Shown here piece by piece: positions 5,840 through 13,070 of a DNA stretch of 33,310 nucleotides (position 1 is its first letter; each line of letters starts with the position of its first letter). The position numbers and the translations under genes were made by a program. The notes below the pieces were generated by a model. It was not told where the DNA came from, made no database searches, and saw only the letters and a program-made list of their open reading frames with translations. Source of the stretch: a virus; IMG/VR virus record IMGVR_UViG_3300037222_000056, positions 1 to 33,310 of that record; one strand, given 5' to 3'.

Positions 5840-5943
5840 GGGTACATCCATTCTGGCCAACGACCCTTGCGACGGCCGCGAATCTGTCGCATGGGATCTG
5901 ACTCAATGCTGGACATGCGGACCAGCTCGATAGCCGGCGGCAT
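5836..5943 (-). CDS. 35-residue basic mini-protein
   Basis: The ATG at 5943 opens a 35-codon frame ending at a TGA (5836-5838) that overlaps the next GTG. The C-terminal half is basic and aromatic (MRQIRGRRKGRWPEWMYP), a composition seen in small phage DNA-binding or accessory proteins. An internal ATG at 5916 is a possible alternative start. Supported by overlap and composition only. Confidence 0.45.
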   Translation of the reverse strand: MPPAIELVRMSSIESDPMRQIRGRRKGRWPEWMYP

Positions 5944-5970
5944 ACACTGCGTCTCAATGCACCCGATGTC

Positions 5971-6129
5971 TCACAGCGTTCCTTTCGCCATCGCCTTCCG
6001 TGCCGCCGCACCCGCGAATTGACTTGGTGTTCGCAGCCCGGAAGCCCGAGCAGCCCGCTTAAAAGACTGCATTTCCTCTGGGGAAACGTAGATAACCAGC
6101 CTTGGTTTTGTCTTGGGATTCATTTTCAT
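5971..6129 (-). CDS. Ribbon-helix-helix (CopG/Arc-like) regulator
   Basis: The 52-residue product from ATG 6129 (alternatives 6123 and an upstream in-frame ATG at 6234) has the RHH pattern: a short strand RLVIYVS, then helix PEEMQSFKRAARASG, a turn at LRTPS, and a second helix QFAGAAARKAMAK. RHH dimers insert the beta ribbon into the DNA major groove and usually repress their own promoter. It is the first gene of the minus-strand replication block and sits 43 bp from the divergent plus-strand frame, an ideal place for a switch regulator. Confidence 0.7.
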   Translation of the reverse strand: MKMNPKTKPRLVIYVSPEEMQSFKRAARASGLRTPSQFAGAAARKAMAKGTL

Positions 6130-6172
6130 CGGCTGGGAGAGAGAACTATTTTCAGAGGGAACACAAGGAAAA
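6130..6172. promoter_or_regulatory. Divergent intergenic region
   Basis: Minus-strand genes start at 6129 and plus-strand frames at 6173, so promoters for both blocks should lie here or just beyond. The region is locally AT-richer (ACTATTTTCAGAGGG). An AAGGAA ribosome-binding-like sequence precedes the plus-strand ATG. I cannot assign a convincing -35/-10 pair. Confidence 0.35.
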
Positions 6173-6505
6173 ATGCGATCCGGTGCGATTTTGTGCTTGC
6201 GCCTTCGCAAAACCCGTGATTTGTTCTGCGGCATGACCCCCCGACGCATTCTAGGCACGCTCTCTTTCGAGCAGACCTGCGCTTTGGATCGCGATAGCGT
6301 AGTCTCGCCGATGAACTCTGGCGATCTCGCGGCCCTCGCGTGGCAGCGCAGCGAGGCGGCGGACGGGGAGGACAACCAATTCCGCGCGCTATCGGTTGGG
6401 GTAGCCGACGCGCAGCGGACGGCGGGCGGAAAGACTGGGGCGGTGATCGCCTTGCAGCCGAGTACGCCCGCCACTCACTTTTCGCAGTTCACCGCAACCG
6501 CCTGA
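6173..6505 (+). CDS. Hypothetical protein, first plus-strand frame of the recombination block
   Basis: The 110-codon frame has an AAGGAA-type RBS before ATG 6173; an internal ATG at 6311 (MNSGDLAALAWQRSEAADGED) is an alternative and gives a more protein-like 64-residue product. The first 45 codons are Arg/Cys-rich and may be non-coding. The window 6130-6505 is otherwise empty on both strands. No family recognised. Confidence 0.35.
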   Translation: MRSGAILCLRLRKTRDLFCGMTPRRILGTLSFEQTCALDRDSVVSPMNSGDLAALAWQRSEAADGEDNQFRALSVGVADAQRTAGGKTGAVIALQPSTPATHFSQFTATA

Positions 6506-6513
6506 ACCTCCCC

Positions 6514-6752
6514 ATGCACCTCGAAATCGCCCATCCCCTTCCGCTACTGTTCTGGTTTTCATTGATCGCGGCATCCGCATTCATCGGCGTCGTCCTCGGC
6601 TACCTCGCCGGCCAGTCCTCGCGCAAGTCCGCCGCATCGTCGTGCCTGCGCTGTCCGGTGCTTGGTCGCGCCCGCCATTACATTTACCACAACCGGGACG
6701 AGGCTAGCAGCTCATCGCCGCGATTAAAGGCGTTCTGGAGGATCACTCATGA
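6514..6752 (+). pseudogene. Small membrane protein with a one-base frame break
   Basis: ATG 6514 begins a hydrophobic segment (PLPLLFWFSLIAASAFIGVVLGYLAG is the core, residues 8-33) followed by a CxxC (CLRC) soluble part. Read without change it runs to 6900, 150 bp into the next gene. The -1 frame carries QLIAAIKGVLEDHS and a TGA (6750-6752) overlapping the next ATG as ATGA. One added base near 6705 would join the two into a 79-residue protein ending DEA-x-QLIAAIKGVLEDHS. A true deletion or a sequencing error would explain it. Residue counts assume the repaired frame. Confidence 0.5.
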
Positions 6753-7126
6753 TCGAAGTAAAAGTATGGGATGGGTTCCCGTTGTTTATCGACCCTCGCC
6801 GCGTCATGTCTGTAAAGGCGCATATCGAGAGCACCGACGCATCGCCGAAATGCATGATCAACATGCAATGCGAAACAGCGTCAGAAGAATGGACGCTTAA
6901 GGATGATGCCTACCGCGTGCGTCTTGCTGTCCAACAAGCGACCCGCATAACCTTACGCGATGAGTTCGCGGGACAGGCGCTGTCCGTGATAATTCGCCGC
7001 GATGAAGCATGGAACGATGCCAGACGCGACGATGGATCAAGCACAAGAATCACTCGCGAAGAACAAGCAGCTTCAGCCTACGCATACGCCGACGCGATGC
7101 TTGCTATGAGGGAGGCAAACTCATGA
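6749..7126 (+). CDS. Hypothetical protein, 125 residues
   Basis: A strong GGAGG lies 6 bases before the ATG. The N-terminal half is beta-rich (MIEVKVWDGFPLFIDPRRVMSVKAH), as in small strand-meander domains. The C-terminal part is helical and acidic/alanine-rich (AASAYAYADAMLAMREANS). The stop overlaps the next ATG (7123-7126). I do not recognise the family. Position before the recombination genes suggests an early accessory protein. Confidence 0.7.
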   Translation: MIEVKVWDGFPLFIDPRRVMSVKAHIESTDASPKCMINMQCETASEEWTLKDDAYRVRLAVQQATRITLRDEFAGQALSVIIRRDEAWNDARRDDGSSTRITREEQAASAYAYADAMLAMREANS

Positions 7127-7302
7127 CCGCGTACAACATCATCCTCGTTGCGACGGGCCGTCCGATGACGCAGACGCCGTTCTACAGCATGACGGGCGCG
7201 GAGATTTTCCGCGTGATGCTGCCGCTTTCACTTTCAGAAACCCGCGTCGAGCTTGTCGACTCAGAGGCCGGCGAGCAGGACGTTTTGACAACCGAAAAAT
7301 AA
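7123..7302 (+). CDS. Hypothetical protein, 59 residues
   Basis: The ATG at 7123 is chosen because it overlaps the upstream TGA as ATGA; the frame is open further upstream only as a shadow. The product begins with a hydrophobic strand (TAYNIILVATGRPM), has an amphipathic middle (GAEIFRVMLPLSLSE) and an acidic end (DSEAGEQDVLTTEK). No family recognised. Confidence 0.6.
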   Translation: MTAYNIILVATGRPMTQTPFYSMTGAEIFRVMLPLSLSETRVELVDSEAGEQDVLTTEK

Positions 7303-7395
7303 CCCCCTTTCGCGGCTACGGTTTGCCCTGTCGCGGGGCAAAGGACCGGCTCGGAGGCGCTTAGGACTCGCCGCGGATTCAACGCACTTTCACCC
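7303..7395 (+). other. 93-bp intergenic region with a hairpin
   Basis: A perfect 7-bp inverted repeat (TTTGCCC 7322-7328, GGGCAAA 7336-7342) lies midway between two plus-strand genes. There is no T run after it, so it is not a classical terminator. It could be a processing or attenuation hairpin before the ATPase gene. No clear RBS precedes the 7396 ATG. Confidence 0.35.
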
Positions 7396-8775
7396 ATGAA
7401 AATATCGAAACTCATCATCAAAAACGTCGGCCTGATTGAAGACACGGCCATCGAAACGACCCTTCCTCTGATTCTGTTTTACGGCGAGATTCGCGCCGGC
7501 AAGTCAACGATTCTCAAGGCCGTACGCTGGTGCCTTGGCGGCAACTGGCCAACGGATATCATCCGGCACGGTGCGAAAGAAGCCGAGGTGTCCCTTGAGT
7601 TCGACGGCGGTATCATCTCGCGGTCTTGGTATGTGGCGAAGGACGGAGCGACGAAGGCGCGGGACATTATTTTCGTGCGCAACGGCAAGCCGGTGCCGAG
7701 TCCGGCCGCTGAGATAAAGCGTTTTTTGAATCCGTTTTTGATCAACCAGGATTTGCTGTTGAACATGACAGAGGGCGAGCGGAAGAAGTATTTCACCGAC
7801 CTTTTCGCGGTGGACACGACTGCGCTTGACAAGGAGCTTTTCGAGAGCGAACGCAAGGCCCAGGAGTTGCGCGCCGAGATCAAGGGTTACGGCGAGATCG
7901 ATTTGACGCCGGTTGAAGTGCCGGATGTTGCGGCGCTGAATGAAACCCGAACGGCGATCATTGCGGAAGCGCAGTCGAAGGCGAACGAAGCGACTCGCGA
8001 AGCGACCGTGCGGCAAAAGTCGTATGCCGACGAATGCAACGCCATCCGGGCGCGCAATCAGGTATCCGCTGGTCTGAATGCAGAGATCGCCCGTGTCCGT
8101 GATCAGGTCAAGGCGTTCACCGAAGAGATTGCGAAACTTCAAGGCGAACTTGAGGTGGCGATTTCCAAACGCGGCGCGCAAGAAAAATGGCTCTACCGGC
8201 AGGAGGAAAAGACTCCCGAGAAATACCCAGAGCAGCCGGACATTTCCGACCTCGTTGCTATCATGCGGGCTCAGGCTGACACGTCCGCAGTCGATGCGCA
8301 GATCCAAGCGGCGAACGCGCTCGCGATCCGGGCCGAACAGCTCGCCCGGAACGTAGCACGCGACAACGAGCGCAAGGCGAAGGCTGCGGATCTTACCGCC
8401 CGCGAAGCTCGCCAGAAGGCCATCAAGGCCGAGCGCATTACGAGGCTCAAGAGTATCAGTGAAACCTGCGGCGTGCCCGGCCTCACGTTCGACGAATCAG
8501 GCAACTTCAGCTTTCAGGGCACGCAAGCCGGTATGCTGTCCACCTCGCAAATCATGGAGCTGTCAACGAAGCTCTCGGCACTCTACCCAGAAGGCTTTGG
8601 ACTCGACCTGATTGACCGTGGCGAGTCGCTCGGAGAATCGATCTTCGGGTACATCGAAGAGGCGCAGAAACGTAACGTCACTATCTTGGCGGCGATCGTC
8701 GGGCGGAAGCCCGCGACGGTGCCGGAGAATGTCGGCGTGTTCGTGGTTAAGGCCGGGCAGGTAATCCCAGACTGA
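7396..8775 (+). CDS. SbcC/RecF-like AAA ATPase with coiled coil
   Basis: The 459-residue protein has an SMC/Rad50-type split ATPase. The N-terminal lobe starts KISKLIIKNVG and has Walker A GEIRAGKST at 30-38 and an aromatic/Arg strand pattern. Long charged helices (about 145-360) form a short coiled coil. The C-terminal lobe has a degenerate signature (STSQIMEL, 382-389) and a Walker B-like segment GLDLIDRGESLG (402-413), in which the usual hydrophobic-DE is replaced by D-x-x-E. It lacks the zinc hook CxxC of full Rad50. The gene is followed at once by a RecE-like nuclease, so it probably works in end resection or recombination with it, as SbcC does with SbcD. Confidence 0.8.
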   Translation: MKISKLIIKNVGLIEDTAIETTLPLILFYGEIRAGKSTILKAVRWCLGGNWPTDIIRHGAKEAEVSLEFDGGIISRSWYVAKDGATKARDIIFVRNGKPVPSPAAEIKRFLNPFLINQDLLLNMTEGERKKYFTDLFAVDTTALDKELFESERKAQELRAEIKGYGEIDLTPVEVPDVAALNETRTAIIAEAQSKANEATREATVRQKSYADECNAIRARNQVSAGLNAEIARVRDQVKAFTEEIAKLQGELEVAISKRGAQEKWLYRQEEKTPEKYPEQPDISDLVAIMRAQADTSAVDAQIQAANALAIRAEQLARNVARDNERKAKAADLTAREARQKAIKAERITRLKSISETCGVPGLTFDESGNFSFQGTQAGMLSTSQIMELSTKLSALYPEGFGLDLIDRGESLGESIFGYIEEAQKRNVTILAAIVGRKPATVPENVGVFVVKAGQVIPD

Positions 8776-8783
8776 GGAGCGCC

Positions 8784-9758
8784 ATGAACCTTAAAGAGGC
8801 AAAGAATGTCATGCAGGGCGGTGGAGTATCCGCCCCGACAATCGCAGCGGACCCATCCGCACCGCTTGGTCCAATGGTAGCCGGATTCCGTGAGATAAGC
8901 GCCGCAGACTACCACGCGGACAAGATCGGGGAGATCCCGACGCTTTCCCATGGGTGCGCCGTAACGCTGGTCAACGAGTGCCCGGAGCATGCCTTCAACG
9001 AGCATCCGCGTTTCGGCGCGGCTGAACGTGAGGCGACAGACGGGATGGATTTCGGGAGCGCCGCGCATGAGCTGATCCTTGGAAAGGGACAAGGAATCGC
9101 GGTCTTTGAGGGCAAGAGCTGGGCCGGCAAGGAGGCTGGCGCGTTCTGGGATCGTGCGGTTGCCCAGGGGATGACTCCGCTGAAGCTCGCAGACTTCAAG
9201 CGGGCGGAAGCGGTGCGGGCGGCATTTATGGCAAAGCTGCACGCATACCCGGAGATTGAAGCCCGGTTCGCTGCTGGAGTATCCGAGCAGGCCATGGTCT
9301 GGAATGAAGGCGCGGTTTGGTGCCGTGCGCTATGCGACCGGCTCTGTATCAACGAGGACAACAAGAGCGCGATCATCTTCGACGTGAAGACGTGCGCGAG
9401 TGCGCACCCTATGGCGATTGAGAAGCAAATGGGTTCGATGGGGTACAATGTGCAGGCCGACTTCTATAGCACCGGACTGCGGACCTTGCGCCCCGACCTT
9501 TCAGGCCGCATCCGGTTTGTTTTCCTGTTCATCGAGAAAAAGCCGCCATTCTCTTTTGTGCCCTGCGAGATGACCGGCGAAGGGTACGCCGTGGCGTGCA
9601 GTAAGACGAGCCGCGCAATATCGCTCTGGCGGGAATGCACGGCGCAAAACCGTTGGCCGGGATACTGCTCGGAAGTCCTGAAGATCGAACCAAAACCATG
9701 GGAGCTGGCGTCTGAGATCGGAGCTGAGTCCCTTGGCGAGAAGATGGCGAACAACTGA
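8784..9758 (+). CDS. RecE/exonuclease VIII-like PD-(D/E)XK nuclease
   Basis: The 324-residue protein follows a GAGGAG RBS. Motifs of the lambda-exo/RecE nuclease superfamily are visible in order: FGSAAHELIL (His95), SEQAMVW (Glu168), CDRL (Asp185), IIFDVKT (D200-x-K202, the PD-(D/E)XK core) and YNVQADFY (223-229; Gln/Tyr motif IV). It should degrade one strand of dsDNA ends, leaving 3' tails for annealing. It sits between an SbcC-like ATPase and a RecA-fold ATPase, in one recombination operon. The CDS ends 7 bp before the next ATG. Confidence 0.85.
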   Translation: MNLKEAKNVMQGGGVSAPTIAADPSAPLGPMVAGFREISAADYHADKIGEIPTLSHGCAVTLVNECPEHAFNEHPRFGAAEREATDGMDFGSAAHELILGKGQGIAVFEGKSWAGKEAGAFWDRAVAQGMTPLKLADFKRAEAVRAAFMAKLHAYPEIEARFAAGVSEQAMVWNEGAVWCRALCDRLCINEDNKSAIIFDVKTCASAHPMAIEKQMGSMGYNVQADFYSTGLRTLRPDLSGRIRFVFLFIEKKPPFSFVPCEMTGEGYAVACSKTSRAISLWRECTAQNRWPGYCSEVLKIEPKPWELASEIGAESLGEKMANN

Positions 9759-9765
9759 AAGAACC

Positions 9766-10842
9766 ATGCAAACCCCACAGAGACAGTTTGAAGACAAACC
9801 CGCGGTCCGTGAATCCGTGCCGCTGCTCGTTGGATTGTTCGGACCAAGCGGTGGAGGGAAAACGTTCTCTGCCCTTCGCCTTGCCACCGGCATTCAACAG
9901 GTGACGGGAGGCGAGATTTATTACATCGACACGGAATCCCGCCGTGCGCTTCACTACGCATTTGATCCGGCGACCGGTAAGGGGTTCAAGTTTCGCCACC
10001 TTGCGTTCGGCGCTCCGTTCGGCCCGCTGGACTACTTGGCGGCAATCGAACATTGCGTGGCCAAAGGCGCAAAGGTCGTTGTGGTTGACTCAATGTCTCA
10101 CGAGCACGAAGGCCCTGGTGGAGTGCTGGAGATGCACGAGACCGAAATGGAACGCATCGGCAAAGGTGACAAAGGCAACTTCCTGGCCTGGCAGAAGCCA
10201 AAGCAGGAGCGCCGCCGGCTGCTCAACACGATTCTCCAGATGCCAGCAAACTTCATATTCTGCTTTCGCGCCAAGGAGAAGCTGAAGATGGAGCAGGGCA
10301 AGCAACCTGTTCCCCTAGGCTTCATGCCGATAGCCGGCGAGGAGTTCGTTTTCGAGATGACTGCCAACTGCCTTCTTGCTCCGAATGCTGGAGGAGTTCC
10401 GTGCTGGATCAGCGAATATGCTGGAGAGAAAATGATGATGAAGTTGCCTCAACAGTTCCGCGAACTGCTTTCGACCGGAAGGCCGATGGACGAAGCGATG
10501 GGCCATACGCTCGCCGAATGGGCTAGGGGAGGCGTGGCACCGGCTACGACTGCGCCGGCCGGTGAAGTTGGCGACCTGCAAACGCTCGTTGATCTTGGCG
10601 ACGGGAAGGCAAGTGGTACGAAAGAGGCATTGAAACTTTGGTGGGACAGCCTGAATCCCGCGCAACGAGTCGCCTTGAAAGACAAGCTGCCAGCTTGGAA
10701 GGAGAAAAGCGCAATGATCCGATCCATTTCCCCCGCCGCCGAGCCGCTAAAGGCTGAACCGGCTCCCGGTGCGCCGCTGCCGACCGTAAGCAGGCAGGAC
10801 TCGACGGCGGGGAAATCGTTCAACAACGAGGCGGCGCTGTGA
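9766..10842 (+). CDS. RecA-fold phage ATPase, Sak4-like recombinase
   Basis: The 358-residue protein starts at ATG 9766 (an in-frame start at 9733 would overlap the nuclease gene). A RecA core occupies about residues 18-235: Walker A GPSGGGKT at 26-33, a strand with YIDTES at 53-58, and Walker B KVVVVDSMS at 103-111. FIFCFRAKEK further on is typical of phage AAA_24/Sak4-type proteins. The last ~110 residues are helical and end in a disordered Pro/Ala tail. Sak4 proteins promote single-strand annealing and normally need an SSB; no OB-fold SSB was recognised here. The group (ATPase, exonuclease, annealase) forms a recombination module. Confidence 0.78.
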   Translation: MQTPQRQFEDKPAVRESVPLLVGLFGPSGGGKTFSALRLATGIQQVTGGEIYYIDTESRRALHYAFDPATGKGFKFRHLAFGAPFGPLDYLAAIEHCVAKGAKVVVVDSMSHEHEGPGGVLEMHETEMERIGKGDKGNFLAWQKPKQERRRLLNTILQMPANFIFCFRAKEKLKMEQGKQPVPLGFMPIAGEEFVFEMTANCLLAPNAGGVPCWISEYAGEKMMMKLPQQFRELLSTGRPMDEAMGHTLAEWARGGVAPATTAPAGEVGDLQTLVDLGDGKASGTKEALKLWWDSLNPAQRVALKDKLPAWKEKSAMIRSISPAAEPLKAEPAPGAPLPTVSRQDSTAGKSFNNEAAL

Positions 10843-10855
10843 CCCCAGATTACAA

Positions 10856-11230
10856 ATGACACAGAATACTGCAATCACAGCAAGAAATGAGCAGCTAGGT
10901 AAGCTCGGCTGCACGAAATGCGGAGACCCATGCAAAGACGTGCTCTGCTTAGACTGTTGCAAGAAAGCCACGCCGGTCGGACCACCACTCAAGCGACTCC
11001 GGCGCTATGGATTCAAAGTCAGCTATTACATGCGACAGGTCTTGCGACAAGCCGCACAAATCAGCGGGTCAATTCCGACAGAATGCAATCAGGAGGATGA
11101 GACGATCAAAGTGTCCCATCTCTACGTCGCGGTCGATGGCAAGACCTATGTGGGGCACGAGTGGATCACTCAAGGCGGGTCATCATATTCGTGGAGCGAA
11201 GCCTATCCATCCGATTTCACCCATGAATAA
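10856..11230 (+). CDS. Small protein with N-terminal zinc ribbon
   Basis: This 124-residue protein has CTKCGDPCKDVLCLDCC near residues 19-35, a dense cysteine cluster able to bind one zinc. A basic linker (KRLRRYGFKVSYYMRQ) and an unassigned C-terminal domain rich in Tyr, Ser and Trp (HEWITQGGSSYSWSE) follow. It comes 13 bp after the recombinase and may be co-transcribed. Family not recognised. Confidence 0.65.
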   Translation: MTQNTAITARNEQLGKLGCTKCGDPCKDVLCLDCCKKATPVGPPLKRLRRYGFKVSYYMRQVLRQAAQISGSIPTECNQEDETIKVSHLYVAVDGKTYVGHEWITQGGSSYSWSEAYPSDFTHE

Positions 11231-11307
11231 CCTAGAAGCTCTCATCATCGTGCGCGGGTCAGCCCGCGTCTCGGCGCAAAAAGGCGTGGCGAGATGGTGG
11301 CGGTGCA

Positions 11308-11508
11308 ATGCCTGTCCACATGGGCGACGAAGATTTCCGCTACGCGATTCCCGACGACCCGGTAACCGCCGCGCTCAAGAAAATCGCCGCGATAGACTAT
11401 TGCGCCCAGCACAGCTACGCGGCTGGCGAATGCCCGTGCTGTATTGCAAAGGCAGCGCTCTCTTCTTTGGAGGCCTCCATCAACCAGAAAACACCAACCT
11501 CACGATGA
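11308..11508 (+). CDS. Small cysteine-containing protein
   Basis: This is a 66-residue frame from ATG 11308, preceded by a GGTGG. It is acidic at the start (MGDEDFRYAIPDDP), then helical (VTAALKKIAAIDYCAQH), with CPCC near residue 43. The preceding 77 bp carry no better gene; a frame from ATG 11223 is Arg-rich and looks like a shadow. Its TGA overlaps an ATG at 11505. Confidence 0.5.
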   Translation: MPVHMGDEDFRYAIPDDPVTAALKKIAAIDYCAQHSYAAGECPCCIAKAALSSLEASINQKTPTSR

Positions 11509-11530
11509 GCGCGCGCGCTTATGAAAAACC

Positions 11531-11602
11531 ATGTCATCCACCATCAATCAGCGAGAGCCGAAAAAACAAGCTCAAGAATCACAACCACAAATATCGGCGT
11601 GA
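11531..11602 (+). CDS. 23-residue Gln/Lys-rich mini-frame
   Basis: ATG 11531 opens a short frame (MSSTINQREPKKQAQESQPQ...) whose TGA (11600-11602) overlaps a GTG start at 11599 in the GTGA arrangement. It is too short to classify and may be a leader or a remnant. Confidence 0.25.
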   Translation: MSSTINQREPKKQAQESQPQISA

Positions 11603-12087
11603 ACGGCAAAGGCGACCGCCCCCGCAACTGCTTCTCCCCACAATTCCGCGAGAATTACGACGGAATCAACTGGCACCGCAAAATGAATACACCCACCCCG
11701 TATGATCCGGCCATTACAGCCGAACTCCTGAAGCGCGTCGAAGGCTGCGGGTATATTTGCAGCGAGACGGCCGTCGCCCTAGCCGACCAACTCGCCGCTT
11801 GCGAGGCCGCACGCAAAGAGGCTGTGGCCGAGAACGCCGACCTCGCCCGCCCGACGGCCCTGTCGGATGAGGAACGCCCGACCAAATGCCCGCAATGCGG
11901 GGCAGACGTGATTCAGGAACGCGATGGCACAGACTGGTGCGAAGAGTGCGGATGGCCGAAAGAGAACCGGCCTGACGACACCACGGAAGTCATCGCGGAC
12001 GCAGTAATGTGCGTGGTCAGCCCGGAGGGATACGAGCCAGAAGAACGCGAACAGATTCGCGCCGCTATCGCCGGGAGTATGGAATGA
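11599..12087 (+). CDS. GKGDRPRNC-motif domain fused to a zinc-ribbon protein
   Basis: From GTG 11599 the 162-residue frame begins NGKGDRPRNCFSPQFREN, an N-terminal motif I recognise from very small stand-alone phage proteins that end about here (INWHRK). In this sequence the frame continues through an internal ATG (11683) into a second protein of 134 residues: a helical part (ITAELLKRVEGCGYICSETAVALADQLAACEAARKEA is its core) and a zinc ribbon CPQCGADV...CEECG. Losing one A from the AAAA run at 11680-11683 would end the first at TGA and restore an ATGA overlap with the second. It is either a real fusion or two genes merged by an indel. An ATG at 11521 is a longer alternative start. Confidence 0.55.
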   Translation: MNGKGDRPRNCFSPQFRENYDGINWHRKMNTPTPYDPAITAELLKRVEGCGYICSETAVALADQLAACEAARKEAVAENADLARPTALSDEERPTKCPQCGADVIQERDGTDWCEECGWPKENRPDDTTEVIADAVMCVVSPEGYEPEEREQIRAAIAGSME

Positions 12088-12278
12088 TCACGACACGCGA
12101 CCAGGACATGAAAGCGGCAGTGAGCTTTGGGTTGAAGGGGAATCGCTGGAAACTTATTCGAATACTCCTAAACCCATTCACCAAGCGCATCACGCTGAGT
12201 TTCTATGGCGATGTCGTTTTCAACGAAGCCCTCGCCCTCACTCCCGCCCCCGAGCGCAAAACCCCGTCGAGCGGGTAA
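12084..12278 (+). CDS. Hypothetical protein, 64 residues
   Basis: The ATG at 12084 overlaps the upstream TGA (ATGA) and fixes the start. Residues 1-30 are basic-helical (MITTRDQDMKAAVSFGLKG), followed by strands (RITLSFYGDVVF). No family recognised. Confidence 0.5.
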   Translation: MITTRDQDMKAAVSFGLKGNRWKLIRILLNPFTKRITLSFYGDVVFNEALALTPAPERKTPSSG

Positions 12279-12287
12279 ACAAACACC

Positions 12288-12509
12288 ATGCGCTTTTTCT
12301 GCGTCAAGTGTTTGAAGTCATTCGAGGATGTCCGACGACATGATTTCTGTTCGGCTGAATGCCGCACCGCGTTTTATTCTGCCGACGCGAAGGCGAAAAA
12401 GGCTACTCGCGAATCGCTGCGCGGATTCTGGTCGTCGAAGTCTGGCTCATTCAGTGTCCATGGAGGCCGGCAGAAAATCGACTGGGGGCTCCAAGAGCGG
12501 GAGCGATAA
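12288..12509 (+). CDS. Small zinc-ribbon protein
   Basis: The 73-residue protein begins MRFFCVKCLKSFEDVRRHDFCSAEC, a C-x2-C...H-x2-C-x3-C treble-clef/zinc-ribbon arrangement like those in small nucleic-acid-associated proteins. A basic tail follows (KKATRESLRGFW). It is the last plus-strand gene; its stop is one base from the stop of the convergent minus-strand gene at 12511. Confidence 0.6.
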   Translation: MRFFCVKCLKSFEDVRRHDFCSAECRTAFYSADAKAKKATRESLRGFWSSKSGSFSVHGGRQKIDWGLQERER

Positions 12510-12510
12510 A

Positions 12511-12753
12511 TCACTTACCGACAGGGCGTTTATTGAGGCCCTTCTCGGCGAGAAGGGCCGCGAGGTCATCGACGTGGAGGCAGTCGCACATACATGCGCC
12601 CGTTCGAGCGTCCTGAATGATTGCGATGTTTCCGTTGCAATAATCGTTGCCGGGAGTCGCGCCGTGCAGGACTCCGAATGCGTGGACTTTACCTCCGTCC
12701 AAGCTGACGATCATGTCGCCGTTCTTTGCTTCTCTTCCGTTTCTGTAGTGCAT
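12511..12753 (-). CDS. Small beta-rich phage protein
   Basis: The 80-residue protein is MHYRNGREAKNGDMIVSLDGG at the start, a strand-turn-strand pattern with an SH3-like or KOW-like feel often seen in small phage proteins, then a Gly/Asn turn and a helical C-terminus (VDDLAALLAEKGL). Two cysteines form CMCDC. It is last in the minus-strand structural and lysis block but may have its own promoter (12764-12788). Function unknown. Confidence 0.6.
   Translation of the reverse strand: MHYRNGREAKNGDMIVSLDGGKVHAFGVLHGATPGNDYCNGNIAIIQDARTGACMCDCLHVDDLAALLAEKGLNKRPVGK
12537..12559. other. Perfect 10-bp hairpin at the convergent gene ends
   Basis: GGCCCTTCTC (12537-12546) pairs perfectly with GAGAAGGGCC (12550-12559) around a 3-base loop. 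It lies in the 3' end of the minus-strand gene, about 30 bp past the plus-strand stop at 12509, where a bidirectional terminator would sit. There is no T run on either side, so it is not a typical intrinsic terminator. Confidence 0.5.
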
Positions 12754-12764
12754 TTCTTACGGTA

Positions 12765-12792
12765 GGTATAACACCCCATTCCCGTCAAGCCC
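12765..12792 (-). promoter_or_regulatory. Possible extended -10 promoter for the 12511-12753 gene
   Basis: On the minus strand TTGACG is followed by GGGGTGTTATACC, where TGTTATACC fits an extended -10 (TGn-TATAnn). The TTGACG is only about 12 bases away, too close for a normal -35. Transcription would begin a few bases before the ATG at 12753, giving a nearly leaderless message. Confidence 0.3.
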
Positions 12793-12917
12793 GGTCTGCG
12801 CTACGATGGCGCCAATGAACCACAGCCTGCGCATCGACTGGACCCCCGTTAAGCTCGCCATGTCCGCACTTCCCGCCACGCCTTATCCTATGTGCAACGC
12901 CGTCGAGCGGGGGGCAT

Positions 12918-13070
12918 TTAAGCGCCTGCGTGACGCGCTGAGAATCCACCGGCGTTCCCTGCGTGCTTTGGTTTTTGGGCGGTCCTCGCCATCGCGGAAA
13001 TCTTGGCGCAGTCGGAGACGGCTTTTGCCCGCAGCCGCTTCATCCATCGCCTGAAGTCGGGGTCTTTCAC
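12918..13070 (-). CDS. 50-residue basic protein
   Basis: The GTG at 13070 overlaps the upstream stop (GTGA). The product is basic-helical (MKDPDFRRWMKRLRAKAVSD) and continues AKISAMARTAQKPKHAG, with a Gly/Ala-rich end. Two competing frames (minus 12883-13086 and plus 12815-13054) lack such an overlap. Unrecognised. The following 164 bp to 12754 hold no convincing gene. Confidence 0.45.
   Translation of the reverse strand: MKDPDFRRWMKRLRAKAVSDCAKISAMARTAQKPKHAGNAGGFSARHAGA

Noticed and set aside
12815-13054. Plus-strand frame of about 80 codons opposite the lysis block
   Set aside because: No ribosome-binding site, Arg/Ser-rich C-terminus, opposite to a minus-strand gene that overlaps its neighbour as GTGA.
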